Positions 16,078-25,453 of a stretch of 64,000 nucleotides of DNA are shown piece by piece. Each line of letters starts with the position of its first letter. Within the stretch, counting starts at the first letter, position 1. Under the pieces are notes generated by a model. It worked only from the letters and a program-made list of their open reading frames with translations. It did no database searches and was not told the DNA's origin. The stretch is from positions 62,001 through 126,000 of the forward strand of contig JAEZTJ010000033.1 of assembly GCA_023421505.1 (NCBI GenBank). Reading direction: 5' to 3'. Both the position numbers and the translations under genes were made by a program. Origin of the DNA: Bacillota bacterium (GTDB lineage: Bacteria > Bacillota > Clostridia > Lachnospirales > Lachnospiraceae).

Positions 16078-17265
16078 TTACAAGTATTTTCTTAACTCTT
16101 CTGCTTTGTCTGTCTTCTCCCACGGAAGATCAAGCTCCAATCTGCCAAAGTGTCCATAAGCAGCAGTCTGCTTATAAATCGGTCTTCTTAAATCCAGCAT
16201 CTTAATGATACCTGCTGGACGAAGATCAAAATGCTTGCGGATAATTGCTACTAATTTCTCCTCGGTTAATTTTCCTGTATTGAAGGTGTCTACCATGATC
16301 GAAGTAGGCTCAGCAACGCCAATTGCATAGGATACCTGGATTTCAACACGATCTGCAAGTCCTGCTGCTACAATATTTTTTGCAACATAGCGAGCTGCAT
16401 AGGAAGCTGAGCGATCAACCTTCGTACAATCTTTTCCGGAAAAAGCACCGCCGCCATGTCTTGCATAACCGCCGTAAGTATCTACGATTATCTTTCTTCC
16501 TGTTAATCCACTGTCACCATTAGGGCCTCCTATTACAAAACGGCCTGTAGGATTGATAAAGAATTTGGTCTTCTCATCTATCAATTCTTTCGGAAGTACA
16601 GGTTCCAAGACATACTTCTGAATGTCCTTTCGCAGCTGTTCAATTGTTACTTCATCGCTGTGCTGTGTTGAAAGCACAACCGCATTCAGATGGATTGGTT
16701 TACCGTTCTCGTCATATTCAACTGTTACCTGAGATTTACCGTCAGGGCGTAGATAATTAAGAACTCCTTCCTTCCTAATCTTAGTAAGCTGCCTGGTCAG
16801 CTTATGCGCCAGAGATATCGGATAAGGCATAAACTCTTCGGTCTCATTGGTAGCATAGCCAAACATCATACCTTGATCTCCTGCTCCAATTTTAGAAAGC
16901 TCCTCATCCTCTGTTAAATGCTCCTTTATCTCCAGTGCAGTGTCAACTCCAAGTGCAATATCCTTAGATTGTTCATCCAGTGCTACGATAACCCCACAGG
17001 TATTCGCATCAAAGCCATACTCGGATTTATCATAACCGATCCCTCTAATCGTATCTCTTACGATTTTCTGGATATCTACGTACCCTTCTGTTGTTATCTC
17101 GCCCATAACAAGTACTAAGCCTGTTGTTATTGCTGTTTCACATGCTACCCTGCTCATCGGATCCTGCTCTAATAATGCATCCAGAACTGCATCAGAAATC
17201 TGATCGCATATTTTATCCGGATGTCCTTCTGTTACTGATTCAGATGTAAATAATCTTTTCTGCAT
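16078..17265 (-). CDS. metK: S-adenosylmethionine synthetase
   Basis: 395-residue methionine adenosyltransferase making SAM from methionine and ATP. Seen: N-terminal FTSESVTEGHPDKICDQISDA; GAGDQGMMFGYATNE; and the P-loop-like GGAFSGKDCTKVDRSAAY-type segment (here DRSASYAARY). Length is normal. Expressed from a promoter 5' of a SAM-I riboswitch, so it should be switched off when SAM is abundant. Confidence 0.97.
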   Translation of the reverse strand: MQKRLFTSESVTEGHPDKICDQISDAVLDALLEQDPMSRVACETAITTGLVLVMGEITTEGYVDIQKIVRDTIRGIGYDKSEYGFDANTCGVIVALDEQSKDIALGVDTALEIKEHLTEDEELSKIGAGDQGMMFGYATNETEEFMPYPISLAHKLTRQLTKIRKEGVLNYLRPDGKSQVTVEYDENGKPIHLNAVVLSTQHSDEVTIEQLRKDIQKYVLEPVLPKELIDEKTKFFINPTGRFVIGGPNGDSGLTGRKIIVDTYGGYARHGGGAFSGKDCTKVDRSASYAARYVAKNIVAAGLADRVEIQVSYAIGVAEPTSIMVDTFNTGKLTEEKLVAIIRKHFDLRPAGIIKMLDLRRPIYKQTAAYGHFGRLELDLPWEKTDKAEELRKYL

Positions 17266-17330
17266 AATATACCTCCATTCATATCATTTGCTATATTCTT
17301 AGCTAAATAAGTCTTGCAAAAGCCTATAAA

Positions 17331-17360
17331 CAAAAAAATAAGTCCGCGAAGCGGACTTGA
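17331..17360 (-). terminator. terminator of the SAM riboswitch
   Basis: Minus-strand AAGTCCGC-TTCG-CGGACTT stem (loop CTTC) followed by ATTTTTTTG, directly after the SAM aptamer and 65 bp before metK. Confidence 0.85.
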
Positions 17361-17376
17361 CAAACAAAAAATCAAA

Positions 17377-17477
17377 TCCTCTTATTGTTCGATTACTCGC
17401 TCAGGTTGGCACCTTCCTATATTACGGGGTTGCCGTGACTTCATAGAGCCTTACTCTCCGTCACTCTGAATAAGAGA
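17377..17477 (-). ncRNA. SAM-I riboswitch (S-box)
   Basis: Minus-strand aptamer. P1 arms CTCTTATTC (about 17468-17476) and AATAAGAG (about 17380-17387), followed by AGAGTGACGGAGAG, TCACGGCAACC and GGTGCCAACCTGAGCGAG, the hallmark S-box blocks in the right order. With the terminator just downstream it forms a transcriptional off-switch for metK. Confidence 0.94.
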
Positions 17478-17516
17478 AATATAATATTATTATGTTATTT
17501 ACCTATTGATGTAATA

Positions 17517-17545
17517 AGGATATAACGAAATTTAAAGTTCGTCAA
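17517..17545 (-). promoter_or_regulatory. promoter of metK riboswitch leader
   Basis: Minus-strand -35 TTGACG (17540-17545), 17 bp, -10 TATCCT (17517-17522). The start would fall about 30 nt before the aptamer. Confidence 0.6.
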
Positions 17546-17760
17546 GCAATATTTTACACTAATGTATGATTAGAAATAACTACTTCGACAGTTATGAATA
17601 TTTAATCCTAAAAGAAGTAAATATTGTATACAAATCATATAATTTATGGTAAATAGTATATATTTCCTGTTATATCTGATTGACTTTCTGAAAAGTTATA
17701 CATATACTGTAAATATAAATATTAAATGGCTTGTAGTATCGTGATGTACAGTATTCTCGA

Positions 17761-17797
17761 AAGGAGACCCGTAACCAGCTTACGGTAACGTTATCGT
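17761..17797 (+). promoter_or_regulatory. Shine-Dalgarno separated from start by a hairpin
   Basis: AAGGAGA at 17761-17767 lies 30 nt before the ATG at 17798, too far for normal initiation. A CCGTAA-CCAGC-TTACGG hairpin (17769-17785) in between would bring the two to an effective spacing of about 13 nt. The 17546-17760 stretch upstream is AT-rich, with no gene. Confidence 0.4.
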
Positions 17798-18880
17798 ATG
17801 AATATGATTAATATTTTAATTAACCAAGCCTTGCCCGGTATGATTGTTGCGGAGGACATTTTTACGAAGGACAACCATCTTGTTATCGTAAAGGGAACCA
17901 CTCTGACTGATAAAATAATAACAAGACTTGAATTTTATTCTATAATCGAGCTGACTGTATATTCTAATACTACTGAAAAAGCACCGGATTTTCTAACAGA
18001 TGCTAACACCTATTATGATAAAATTAAGAAAAGTGAAGGCTTTAAACGCTTTCATCTGGCATATACAAATTCCGTCAATAGCTTTAAAAGTACTCTGGAT
18101 TCCTATGTGACCGAACAGAAGGAGCTTGACACGGAAAAGCTTCTTCAAGAGGCAATGAAAATCATAAAAGAATGTGATACTAATATAGAATTATTTAATA
18201 TGCTGCATTGTATCAGAGAGTATGATGATACCACCTATGTACATAGCTTAAATGTTGCTCTAATTTGTTATATTATAGGGAACTGGCTTGATTATGAGAA
18301 GAAGGAGCTTGAAGTACTTACCTTATGCGGTTTACTGCACGATATTGGAAAGCTCATGATTCCAGCACGAATAATTACTAAGCCTGCTAAGCTGACCGAG
18401 GAGGAGTTTACCACAGTAAAAACACATACTCTTAGGGGCTATAATCTTCTGAAAAGCAAGCATATTGATGCCAGGATTAAGTATGCTGCCTTGATGCATC
18501 ATGAACGCTGTGACGGAAGTGGTTACCCCTACGGCTTTTATAGCGAACAAATTGATTCCTTTGCTAAGCTGGTTGCCATTGCAGATGTCTATGATGCTAT
18601 GACCTGTGCCAGAGTATACCGGGGTCCTTTATGTCCCTTTGATGTTATTACAATTTTTGAAAGCGAAGGTTATACAAAATATGATCCCAGATTTATTATG
18701 ACCTTCTTAGAAGGAATTACGCAGACTTACATACATAATACGGTTAAGCTTAATAATGGAATAGACGGAGAGATTATATTTATTAATAAGATGGAATTAT
18801 CACGTCCTGTAATCAAGGCTGGGGAACAGTATATCGATCTCACCAAACAAAGAGAACTGCAAATTGCATATTTAGTATAG
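17798..18880 (+). CDS. HD-GYP domain protein (cyclic-di-GMP phosphodiesterase type)
   Basis: 360-residue protein with an N-terminal region of about 130 residues lacking a recognisable sensor, followed by a complete HD-GYP domain: HSLNVALICYIIGNWL, GLLHDIGKLMIP (HD pair), KTHTLRGYNLL, MHHERCDGSGYPYG (the GYP block) and IADVYDAMTCARVYR. Members hydrolyse cyclic di-GMP in the cytoplasm, linking signalling to motility or surface behaviour. No transmembrane helix is present, so the protein is soluble. It is a single gene with its own terminator. Confidence 0.9.
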   Translation: MNMINILINQALPGMIVAEDIFTKDNHLVIVKGTTLTDKIITRLEFYSIIELTVYSNTTEKAPDFLTDANTYYDKIKKSEGFKRFHLAYTNSVNSFKSTLDSYVTEQKELDTEKLLQEAMKIIKECDTNIELFNMLHCIREYDDTTYVHSLNVALICYIIGNWLDYEKKELEVLTLCGLLHDIGKLMIPARIITKPAKLTEEEFTTVKTHTLRGYNLLKSKHIDARIKYAALMHHERCDGSGYPYGFYSEQIDSFAKLVAIADVYDAMTCARVYRGPLCPFDVITIFESEGYTKYDPRFIMTFLEGITQTYIHNTVKLNNGIDGEIIFINKMELSRPVIKAGEQYIDLTKQRELQIAYLV

Positions 18881-18903
18881 TGGCATGAATAATCTATCTA
18901 CCA

Positions 18904-18946
18904 AAAAGGGCCCGTCAAAATGACGCGCCTTTTATTTTTTTATATT
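18904..18946 (+). terminator. intrinsic terminator of the HD-GYP gene
   Basis: Stem AAGGGCCCGTCA/TGACGCGCCTT (one mismatch) with an AAAA loop, followed by TTATTTTTTT. Confidence 0.85.
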
Positions 18947-19037
18947 AAGTTATATTTCTCTATCATATTTCTCAGTTATCTTTAGGTATTGATATATCAG
19001 GCAGTATAATTTTGCTAATTATGAGTGTAATGGTACA

Positions 19038-20336
19038 CTAGCTTACCTTAAGTTTAAATTTCTTAATCGCTTTAATATCTTCTGAATCGACCTTTGTTAT
19101 AGCTGCACCCAGCTGCTGTAGCTTATACTCTAATTTTTCATAACCACGTTCGATATATTCCACATTTTCAACCACTGTATAGCCCTCTGCCATTAGACCT
19201 GCGATTACTAAAGCCGCTCCACCGCGCAAATCAGGTGCGGATACCACAGCACCAGTCAATTTCTCTACCCCGTCAATGATAGCGGTATTACTCTCAACCT
19301 TAATAGATGCTCCCATACGGGATAACTCATCCACATATTTAAAACGATTCTCAAAAATACTTTCCGTAACGATACTGGTGCCTTTCGATATAGCCAGTAA
19401 TGTTGTCATTTGCGGCTGCATATCTGTTAAGAAACCAGGATATACCAAGGTTTTTACGTGGGAATTGCCTAGCCTTCCACTTGCTTTCACTCTTACCGCA
19501 TCATCAAACTCTTCTACCTGCGCTCCAATTTCAAGCAGCTTAGCAGTAAAAGCTTCCAAATGCTTCGGAATAACATTTTTTATTAAAATATCTCCTTTAG
19601 AGGCTGCAGCTGCAAACATAAAAGTACCTGCTTCAATCTGGTCCGGTATGATGGAATACTCACAGCCATGAAGCTTTGATACTCCCTTGATACGAATTAC
19701 GTCAGTACCTGCTCCTTTTATATTCGCACCCATACTGTTTAAAAAGTTAGCAACATCAACTACATGTGGCTCCTTTGCCGAGTTTTCTAATATAGTTAAA
19801 CCATCTGCAAGACATGCCGCAAGCATCACGTTAATTGTCGCCCCAACACTTGATACATCAAAATAAATATGCGCTCCACTTAGCTGTGTCGCTTTTGAAC
19901 AGATAGAACCATGCTCTATCTTAACTGATGCACCTAAAGCCTCAAAGCCCTTGATATGCTGATCAAAGGGTCTACTTCCGATATTACAGCCACCTGGCAG
20001 AGCCACCGCAGAACTTTTATATTTACCAAGAAGGGCACCTACCAAATAGTAGGATGCACGTATTTTTCTTACATAATCAAATTCTACATTAACTGAATTT
20101 ATTTTGCTGGAATTTATCTTTACTGTATTACTATTAATACGATCTACCTTCGCTCCTATTGCTTCAATTGCCTGTAGTAATACATCAATATCTTTTACGT
20201 CCGGAACATTTTCTATTTTAACAGTTTCATCTGTCATCGTCGCTGCTGCTATAATCCCCAGTGCCGCGTTTTTATAACCACTTATAGTCACCTCACCAAT
20301 AAGCGGTTTCCCACCTTTTATAATATATTGCTCCAT
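19038..20336 (-). CDS. murA: UDP-N-acetylglucosamine 1-carboxyvinyltransferase
   Basis: 432-residue MurA, the first committed enzyme of peptidoglycan synthesis, transferring enolpyruvate from PEP to UDP-GlcNAc. Seen: the N-terminal GGKPLIGEVTISGYKNAAL and the active-site loop LPGGCNIGSRPFDQHIKGFE with catalytic Cys117. A cysteine here is the fosfomycin-sensitive form. The C-terminal DLRGGAALVIAGLMAEGYT segment is also typical. Transcribed from its own promoter. Confidence 0.96.
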   Translation of the reverse strand: MEQYIIKGGKPLIGEVTISGYKNAALGIIAAATMTDETVKIENVPDVKDIDVLLQAIEAIGAKVDRINSNTVKINSSKINSVNVEFDYVRKIRASYYLVGALLGKYKSSAVALPGGCNIGSRPFDQHIKGFEALGASVKIEHGSICSKATQLSGAHIYFDVSSVGATINVMLAACLADGLTILENSAKEPHVVDVANFLNSMGANIKGAGTDVIRIKGVSKLHGCEYSIIPDQIEAGTFMFAAAASKGDILIKNVIPKHLEAFTAKLLEIGAQVEEFDDAVRVKASGRLGNSHVKTLVYPGFLTDMQPQMTTLLAISKGTSIVTESIFENRFKYVDELSRMGASIKVESNTAIIDGVEKLTGAVVSAPDLRGGAALVIAGLMAEGYTVVENVEYIERGYEKLEYKLQQLGAAITKVDSEDIKAIKKFKLKVS

Positions 20337-20426
20337 TGCGCACCTCTATTTATTTTATCGAACTTAGGTTTGTTAATTTTGTATATAAAACACGTAATTA
20401 TTTTGTTAATTTTTTTAACCAATTTG

Positions 20427-20454
20427 ATTATACCACAAAGTAATGGTTTGTAAA
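20427..20454 (-). promoter_or_regulatory. promoter of murA
   Basis: Minus-strand -35 TTTACA (20449-20454), 16 bp, -10 TATAAT (20427-20432). Confidence 0.6.
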
Positions 20455-20946
20455 TTGTTTTTTCATATTCATATTCATTTTCTAGACTAGCAAAAACTCG
20501 ATCTTTCTCGTATCCTCCCCCTTTTCTTATCAGATAATATCTCATTCGACACGTTTTTCTGGTATATCGTCTGCTTTGTCAAAAAATAATAAATATACAT
20601 TTTTATTAAATATTATTATCGGCTAGGGGTGTTTAAACCCATTATGAATTTAACGAAATCCAATTTCTAGAAGCGTTTTTGCACTCCAAGTGCTTTAAAG
20701 ATTCTATAGTACTATTTTATATAACAAAAGCTAAACTATTCGTCTCCTTCACAGGGAAATATAATTTTTAATTCCATTGCCTTGTTTATCTGTTATTTTA
20801 TAGTACTTATTGTTTGTTTAATTTTTACTAATATTATGTTATACTGTAAATGGTATAATATAATACTATTTATTTATCCGGTAGTGTCGATATATGTAAC
20901 AACCATATTTTCTAGCTGATATTTTTTAAAGAAGGAGTTTAATATT
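20455..20946. other. long AT-rich intergenic region
   Basis: About 490 bp between the murA promoter and the next gene. It holds no recognisable gene, RNA or repeat. A TTGACA-like -35 on the minus strand near 20575-20580 has no good -10. A minus-strand frame at 20318-20545 overlaps the murA start and looks like chance. Confidence 0.5.
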
Positions 20947-21288
20947 ATGGCTTCCAATTATATAACAATTGAATCCGTCACAGGCAGTGGGGAAAACCGT
21001 ATTAAGCAGGATATGAAATTCAAAACCGGCAGCTTTGTCTGGAAAATCAAATTCACGGCTCCGCTTAATCCTGCTACTGTCAACAACCGTAATCTATATG
21101 TTACTTCCTTAAATCAGACCCCATTACAGACGAACATCCGCTATGACACAATTGAAAACTGCATTGAGATTGAACCACTGTCACCCTATGCCAAAAACGA
21201 ATCCTATCTGCTTCATATAACCACTAAAGTAAAATCTAAGAAAGGGCAATCTTTACCGAATGAAATAACGATCCAATTTAAGGTATAG
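20947..21288 (+). CDS. Ig-like (SbsA/Big_5-type) domain protein
   Basis: 113-residue protein made of a single bacterial Ig-like domain. Seen: FKTGSFVWKIKFTAPLNPATVNNRNLYV, matching the SbsA-type pattern (V-x-F-x-x-P-[LM]-[ND]-x-x-T/S-V-N-x-x-x-[FL]-x-V), and the closing YLLHITTKVKSKKGQSLPNEI. There is no signal peptide or anchor, so where it acts is unclear; such solo domains may bind other proteins. AAGAAGGAG precedes the ATG. Confidence 0.65.
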   Translation: MASNYITIESVTGSGENRIKQDMKFKTGSFVWKIKFTAPLNPATVNNRNLYVTSLNQTPLQTNIRYDTIENCIEIEPLSPYAKNESYLLHITTKVKSKKGQSLPNEITIQFKV

Positions 21289-21308
21289 TCGGCATATTAA
21301 TTGTAGCA

Positions 21309-22685
21309 TCAGGATAATTGAATTTTGCTCTTAATTACCTCTGCTAAATTATTACCTTTCGATAGCAGCTTATTATAGTTTATTGTATTTTCCTCAAATA
21401 TAACAGCAAAATCACCTTGTAAATCACGTGACAGTTCTAAAAGACTGTCAATTGCTGTAGGACTTAATTCACTGGCCTGATCGATTAGCAGACAACAGCT
21501 CTTTAGGGTATCTCTTTTAGCCTCTAAGTCCACTGCATTCAGTTTTTGTGCAGATATCTTAGCCACCTTTGAGGATTGTATTCTGGAGGTTTTACTCATA
21601 AACAAAGCCAGATCTTTAGCAAGCGTTGTTTTCCCTACACCTTCTTTACCGGTAATCAGGATCAGTATAGGCTCCTGCCGTAAAATATTAGCCAAACTGC
21701 TTACTAATTGCTTCTTTATAGCTATCTCCTTCAGAAATTCACCAAAGATTTCTTCGGGATTTATGCTATACTCCTTAGCTATGTTACTTAATATCGTGTC
21801 TTCCTCTAAAGCTGCATCCTCGCCGGTACTATCTTCTTTTACCTGTAGTACTTCAAAAGTCTCCTGTAAATCAACTATGTTCTCATCGGTCATGATAGTC
21901 TTAATATCTTTTTTCAGTACATCTTCTAACTCCTCAGTCTCCTTTTCAACCGTAAAATCAGATTTGATTCCGATATTCTCCTCCTGGTTACCGGTGTCTG
22001 TGGTCTGTGTATTCTCCCTGCTATGTTCTATATCTATTCCTTGATTTTGAGAGGTACTGTCACTACTTGAATCTACTTTTCGTAGTAACTGCTCCATCAT
22101 TCTTTCTTTATTCGTTTCACCGGAGAAATAGGAACGAAGCATCTTAGCCTTCTCAACATAAACTCCTTCACCAAACCAAAGGATGATATCAGAGCATTCT
22201 TTGGTACATTCTTCGTCCATACCAGCCTTATAATATAGCTTTGCCAGTTCGTATGCCCATTTCTCGGTATAATCTATCTTTTTAAGGGCTTGAAGCGTCT
22301 GAATTAATTGTTCATAAGAAGCCCCCTTTATTTTATCCAGCTTATAGCGGAAAATAAAACTGTCAAAATCCCCCTCTGCCAGTTTTAGATACTTCTCATA
22401 ATACTCTTCTGCTTCCTCTATTTTATTACGTTTTATTGATATATTAACCATTTGTGAAGTCGTTTTACGTGTTTTAGTTCTTTCGTATATTTTAAGATAA
22501 AGCTCTGCAGCCTCATCATAACGTTCATTTTCTTTAAAAACCTCTGCCATTAGGCTTAAGTCCGAGATATTCTTCACCTTTTTTGTATCTATGGCATCCA
22601 GAATATTCTGAGCTGACAGTAGGTCTCCTTCTTCAACTTTCTTTCTGATCTCTTCTGTTTTTACTATAATATCATAGTTACCCAT
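21309..22685 (-). CDS. TPR-like/AAA-type ATPase of unknown function
   Basis: 458-residue protein. Residues 1-190 look like TPR-type helical repeats (LMAEVFKENERYDEAAELYLKIYE); 200-290 is an acidic, Ser/Glu-rich linker; 340-458 is a P-loop domain with Walker A GKEGVGKTT (346-354) and a Walker B-like CCLLIDQA (397-404), where the usual catalytic Glu after Asp is Gln. The C-terminus ends soon after, without the small AAA+ lid. It follows the cyclic-nucleotide-domain protein on the same strand, separated by a family 2 repeat. I do not recognise a named function. Confidence 0.6.
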   Translation of the reverse strand: MGNYDIIVKTEEIRKKVEEGDLLSAQNILDAIDTKKVKNISDLSLMAEVFKENERYDEAAELYLKIYERTKTRKTTSQMVNISIKRNKIEEAEEYYEKYLKLAEGDFDSFIFRYKLDKIKGASYEQLIQTLQALKKIDYTEKWAYELAKLYYKAGMDEECTKECSDIILWFGEGVYVEKAKMLRSYFSGETNKERMMEQLLRKVDSSSDSTSQNQGIDIEHSRENTQTTDTGNQEENIGIKSDFTVEKETEELEDVLKKDIKTIMTDENIVDLQETFEVLQVKEDSTGEDAALEEDTILSNIAKEYSINPEEIFGEFLKEIAIKKQLVSSLANILRQEPILILITGKEGVGKTTLAKDLALFMSKTSRIQSSKVAKISAQKLNAVDLEAKRDTLKSCCLLIDQASELSPTAIDSLLELSRDLQGDFAVIFEENTINYNKLLSKGNNLAEVIKSKIQLS

Positions 22686-22699
22686 GACTCAACCTCCTC

Positions 22700-22806
22700 T
22701 GTAAATCACACAAGCTCCCCTACAAACTATGTTTTGTATCACAATTTGGCTAATATAAATTGTGCAAATTGACGAATTCAAATTGTACGAGGAGCTTTTG
22801 ACTCTA
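22700..22806. repeat. interspersed repeat family 2 (copy A)
   Basis: The block AATTGTGCAAATTGACGAAT then TCAAATTGTACGAGGAGC (22758-22797, on to GACTC at 22800-22804) matches 31230-31278 base for base at most positions. An upstream CAAGCTCCCCTACAA (about 22710-22724) can pair with TTGTACGAGGAGCTTTTG, so the whole region can form a long hairpin, as copy B does. Confidence 0.6.
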
Positions 22807-22914
22807 TCATCCTACATATATTAATTAAGCAAGGATATTACTCCTCAGGCATTTTTAACTATTATACTATCATTAGTGCTGTATTAAGACAAGTATAAAG
22901 AAGTGGAAGTAAAC

Positions 22915-25245
22915 TTATAAATTACGGTAATAAGTCAGTGTATTAATTAGTTCCGGAGTTAATTCGATTTTTTCCTTAATCAGTAATCGATGTCTTCCTT
23001 CTATCTCTCGAACCTTCTTAATCTTATCACGATAGTATCTGGTCATCGCTTCTTCAAATAGTGGCTGGAGCTTTAGCTGCTCCCGTATTTCTCTGGAGAA
23101 TGGGCAGTAAGTGGCCATAATTTCCCTTACTGACTTATTTAACTTAACAGCGCCAACGGCTTCATAATTTACCCACTGTTCATAATCCAGAACGAATATT
23201 TCTCTGCTGTTATTACGTCCTTTTTGGATCTGCTGCTTAATCTTTTCTTTCTTCTCCTCAGACAGCTCCCTATTCTTGCGGTAGAACTGAAGATAATCAC
23301 AGTATTCAGAGGTTAGTGATTTCTGCTTAATATCATTCCAAGAACCACCCTCTATCGTACGGCAAAGCTCCCAGCGAAAACGTCCACATTGGCGTACCAG
23401 AAGTTCTTTTAAATCTATATCTGTAAATATCGGTAGGAAAATCCTGCCGGCATTATCCCTTTTCTTACCCGATATCTCCTGCCACATAACGCCATTCGTG
23501 CCAATGTTAGGCATCAGAACAATATCCGGATATACCCTTTTAACTATGTATTCCTTTACGATATTTTTTTCCTTATTAGCATATAATACCTCGCGATCAA
23601 ATACCGAATAATCGATCTTCATGATCGATGCTATCGCCGCATTTACTTTATCTGCTGTAACAAGCATCTTATCGAGATTATTAGACCACTGATCTTTATG
23701 TAGTACAGGCACAAAGCTTCCCATCTGTCCGTTTGTTGTCCTGTTATTATAGCGGAACATATTCATAACCTCATATTCCAGCTTCTTTTCGGGATCTATC
23801 ATCCAGATGCTTAGATCCTTCTCCGTCAGCCTGCCCTGCTTTTTTAAGTCTAAGAGCATTTCTGGGTATTCCTGATCATACTCATTTTTAGAAGGCTCTC
23901 TCTTCCCCTCATAGATATTAGTCAGCCATTCTTTTATATCAAATACATTACAACTTAATTGTTTTTGCTCTTCCTCTTCAAGGAAGTACAAAGAGAGCAT
24001 TTGCTCATTCGTAAGCAGCCTATCATCAGCATAACCATATTTCATAAAGAGATCAATTATTCTGGGTGCCTTCTTCTCCTTATAGGCTCTTTTAAAAACT
24101 TTTAAATATATTTCATAATGATTGTCCGTCAGCTTTCTTTTCATTACTCTTACCGTATCCTCGGTAGAAAACTTGTCCTTAAGCTGCACAAACTCCAGCA
24201 TGACGTTCTTCATCTCTTCCGCTCTGGCTGCTTCTATCCCTGCATACTCAATAATTTTATGGAAGGAGTCCTTCATTTCAGTAAGAGCCCTTGATGCGTC
24301 GTCTTTTGAATACTTAAGCTTCGGCTCCGAATTATTTTGATTCGTTGCGCCACGAGTAAGAAGCATATGGTATCCCTCTTCCATCCTCTTACGGTTTATC
24401 TTTAGCTTTTTACCAAGTGAGCGTTCCGCAAAAAGCTCAGCTTTATTCGCCTTCTCAACAATATTATCAAGAATATCAAGCAACTCGACTCCGGATATCG
24501 TATCTGTCTCTTCTGATAATAGAAGAATCAGATGGAATAAGCAGGAATTTGATTTATCTACCAGACATTCGGTTAACTTTACTAGTTCCTCTGCTAGCTT
24601 CTTTAAAAGTACCATCAGCTGATTTACAACATTTACCTGATCCTCTAGTTGATATAAGGTAACAAGATTGCCATATGAGTAGAACGCTTTGATTACCTCC
24701 ATCGGTAAATTCCTGCACTCTGAATAGAAACGGATACGATCACTAATCAGTTCCATATCATCCTCTGACAGCTCCAAAGCTTCAATTCGTTCTGATTTGG
24801 TGATCTTTAAGCCTCTTTGCGCTGCTGAATCCAAATAATCATAGTAAGTACCAGTCAGAAACTGATAGATCTCCGCTCTGTTTTTCAAAAATCCCTGATA
24901 GATCTGATTGAGCTCATAAATCATCTTATAATAGGATGCAACCATAAAGCCATGATAGTCTTTATTCATGGTTAAAATATTCTCTAACTCTTCCGTACGG
25001 TTGATAGGAAATACATAAATCATTACCTCGTCAAAGGCCGTATAGGTACTTTGATATCTGCCTAAATACAAATCATTTATTCCAAGAAATGAACCGGAGC
25101 CCACAACAATTTTCGCACCGGCATTATGTATCAGAACCCGCCCCTTTACTATCATTGCTATCCCAGAGACGATATCTCCTTCTTTATAAATATCAGTATC
25201 CTTTAAGAATTGATTTACTGCATTTGGATTCATTCTCCACTCCAT
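22915..25245 (-). CDS. large orphan protein with N-terminal cyclic-nucleotide-binding domain
   Basis: About 776 residues. The first 110 or so form a cNMP-binding (Crp-like) beta-barrel: DIYKEGDIVSGIAMIVKGRVLIHNAGAKIVVGSG and later FDEVMIYVFPI. There is no helix-turn-helix. The remaining 650 residues are helical and charged with no family I recognise. An ATG exists at 25281, but a -10-like TATAAT (25286-25291) lies almost on top of it. I therefore prefer the ATG at 25245; the ATG at 25233 with GGAG 6 nt before it is also possible. Both the ligand and the function are unknown. Confidence 0.6.
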   Translation of the reverse strand: MEWRMNPNAVNQFLKDTDIYKEGDIVSGIAMIVKGRVLIHNAGAKIVVGSGSFLGINDLYLGRYQSTYTAFDEVMIYVFPINRTEELENILTMNKDYHGFMVASYYKMIYELNQIYQGFLKNRAEIYQFLTGTYYDYLDSAAQRGLKITKSERIEALELSEDDMELISDRIRFYSECRNLPMEVIKAFYSYGNLVTLYQLEDQVNVVNQLMVLLKKLAEELVKLTECLVDKSNSCLFHLILLLSEETDTISGVELLDILDNIVEKANKAELFAERSLGKKLKINRKRMEEGYHMLLTRGATNQNNSEPKLKYSKDDASRALTEMKDSFHKIIEYAGIEAARAEEMKNVMLEFVQLKDKFSTEDTVRVMKRKLTDNHYEIYLKVFKRAYKEKKAPRIIDLFMKYGYADDRLLTNEQMLSLYFLEEEEQKQLSCNVFDIKEWLTNIYEGKREPSKNEYDQEYPEMLLDLKKQGRLTEKDLSIWMIDPEKKLEYEVMNMFRYNNRTTNGQMGSFVPVLHKDQWSNNLDKMLVTADKVNAAIASIMKIDYSVFDREVLYANKEKNIVKEYIVKRVYPDIVLMPNIGTNGVMWQEISGKKRDNAGRIFLPIFTDIDLKELLVRQCGRFRWELCRTIEGGSWNDIKQKSLTSEYCDYLQFYRKNRELSEEKKEKIKQQIQKGRNNSREIFVLDYEQWVNYEAVGAVKLNKSVREIMATYCPFSREIREQLKLQPLFEEAMTRYYRDKIKKVREIEGRHRLLIKEKIELTPELINTLTYYRNL

Positions 25246-25407
25246 ATATCCACCGTCCAATCCATTTCCGTTAATATACATCTATTATATAGTATAACCT
25301 GTATTTCAGAAAGATAAATGTGTCTGATTTTCTGGATATAGTACAAAATTCTTATAATTAACACGAAATCTGACGAACAGGGTGAAGGGATCAGCATATC
25401 AATCCAT

Positions 25408-25434
25408 AAAAAAAAGAAATGCCAATGGCATTCC
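25408..25434 (-). terminator. terminator of the SRP RNA gene
   Basis: Minus-strand GGAATGCCATTGGCATTTC stem followed by TTTTTTTTATGG, 20 bp after the RNA's 3' end. Confidence 0.8.
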
Positions 25435-25453
25435 AGATAGTTTATATTTAAAT

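Noticed and set aside
17546..17797. A cyclic-di-GMP riboswitch before the HD-GYP gene
   Set aside because: Neither the GEMM-I nor GEMM-II conserved blocks are present; only a small hairpin is visible.
20318..20545. Minus-strand frame of 75 codons overlapping the murA start
   Set aside because: It runs into murA in another frame, covers its promoter, and has Lys/Ile-rich composition typical of AT-rich intergenic DNA.
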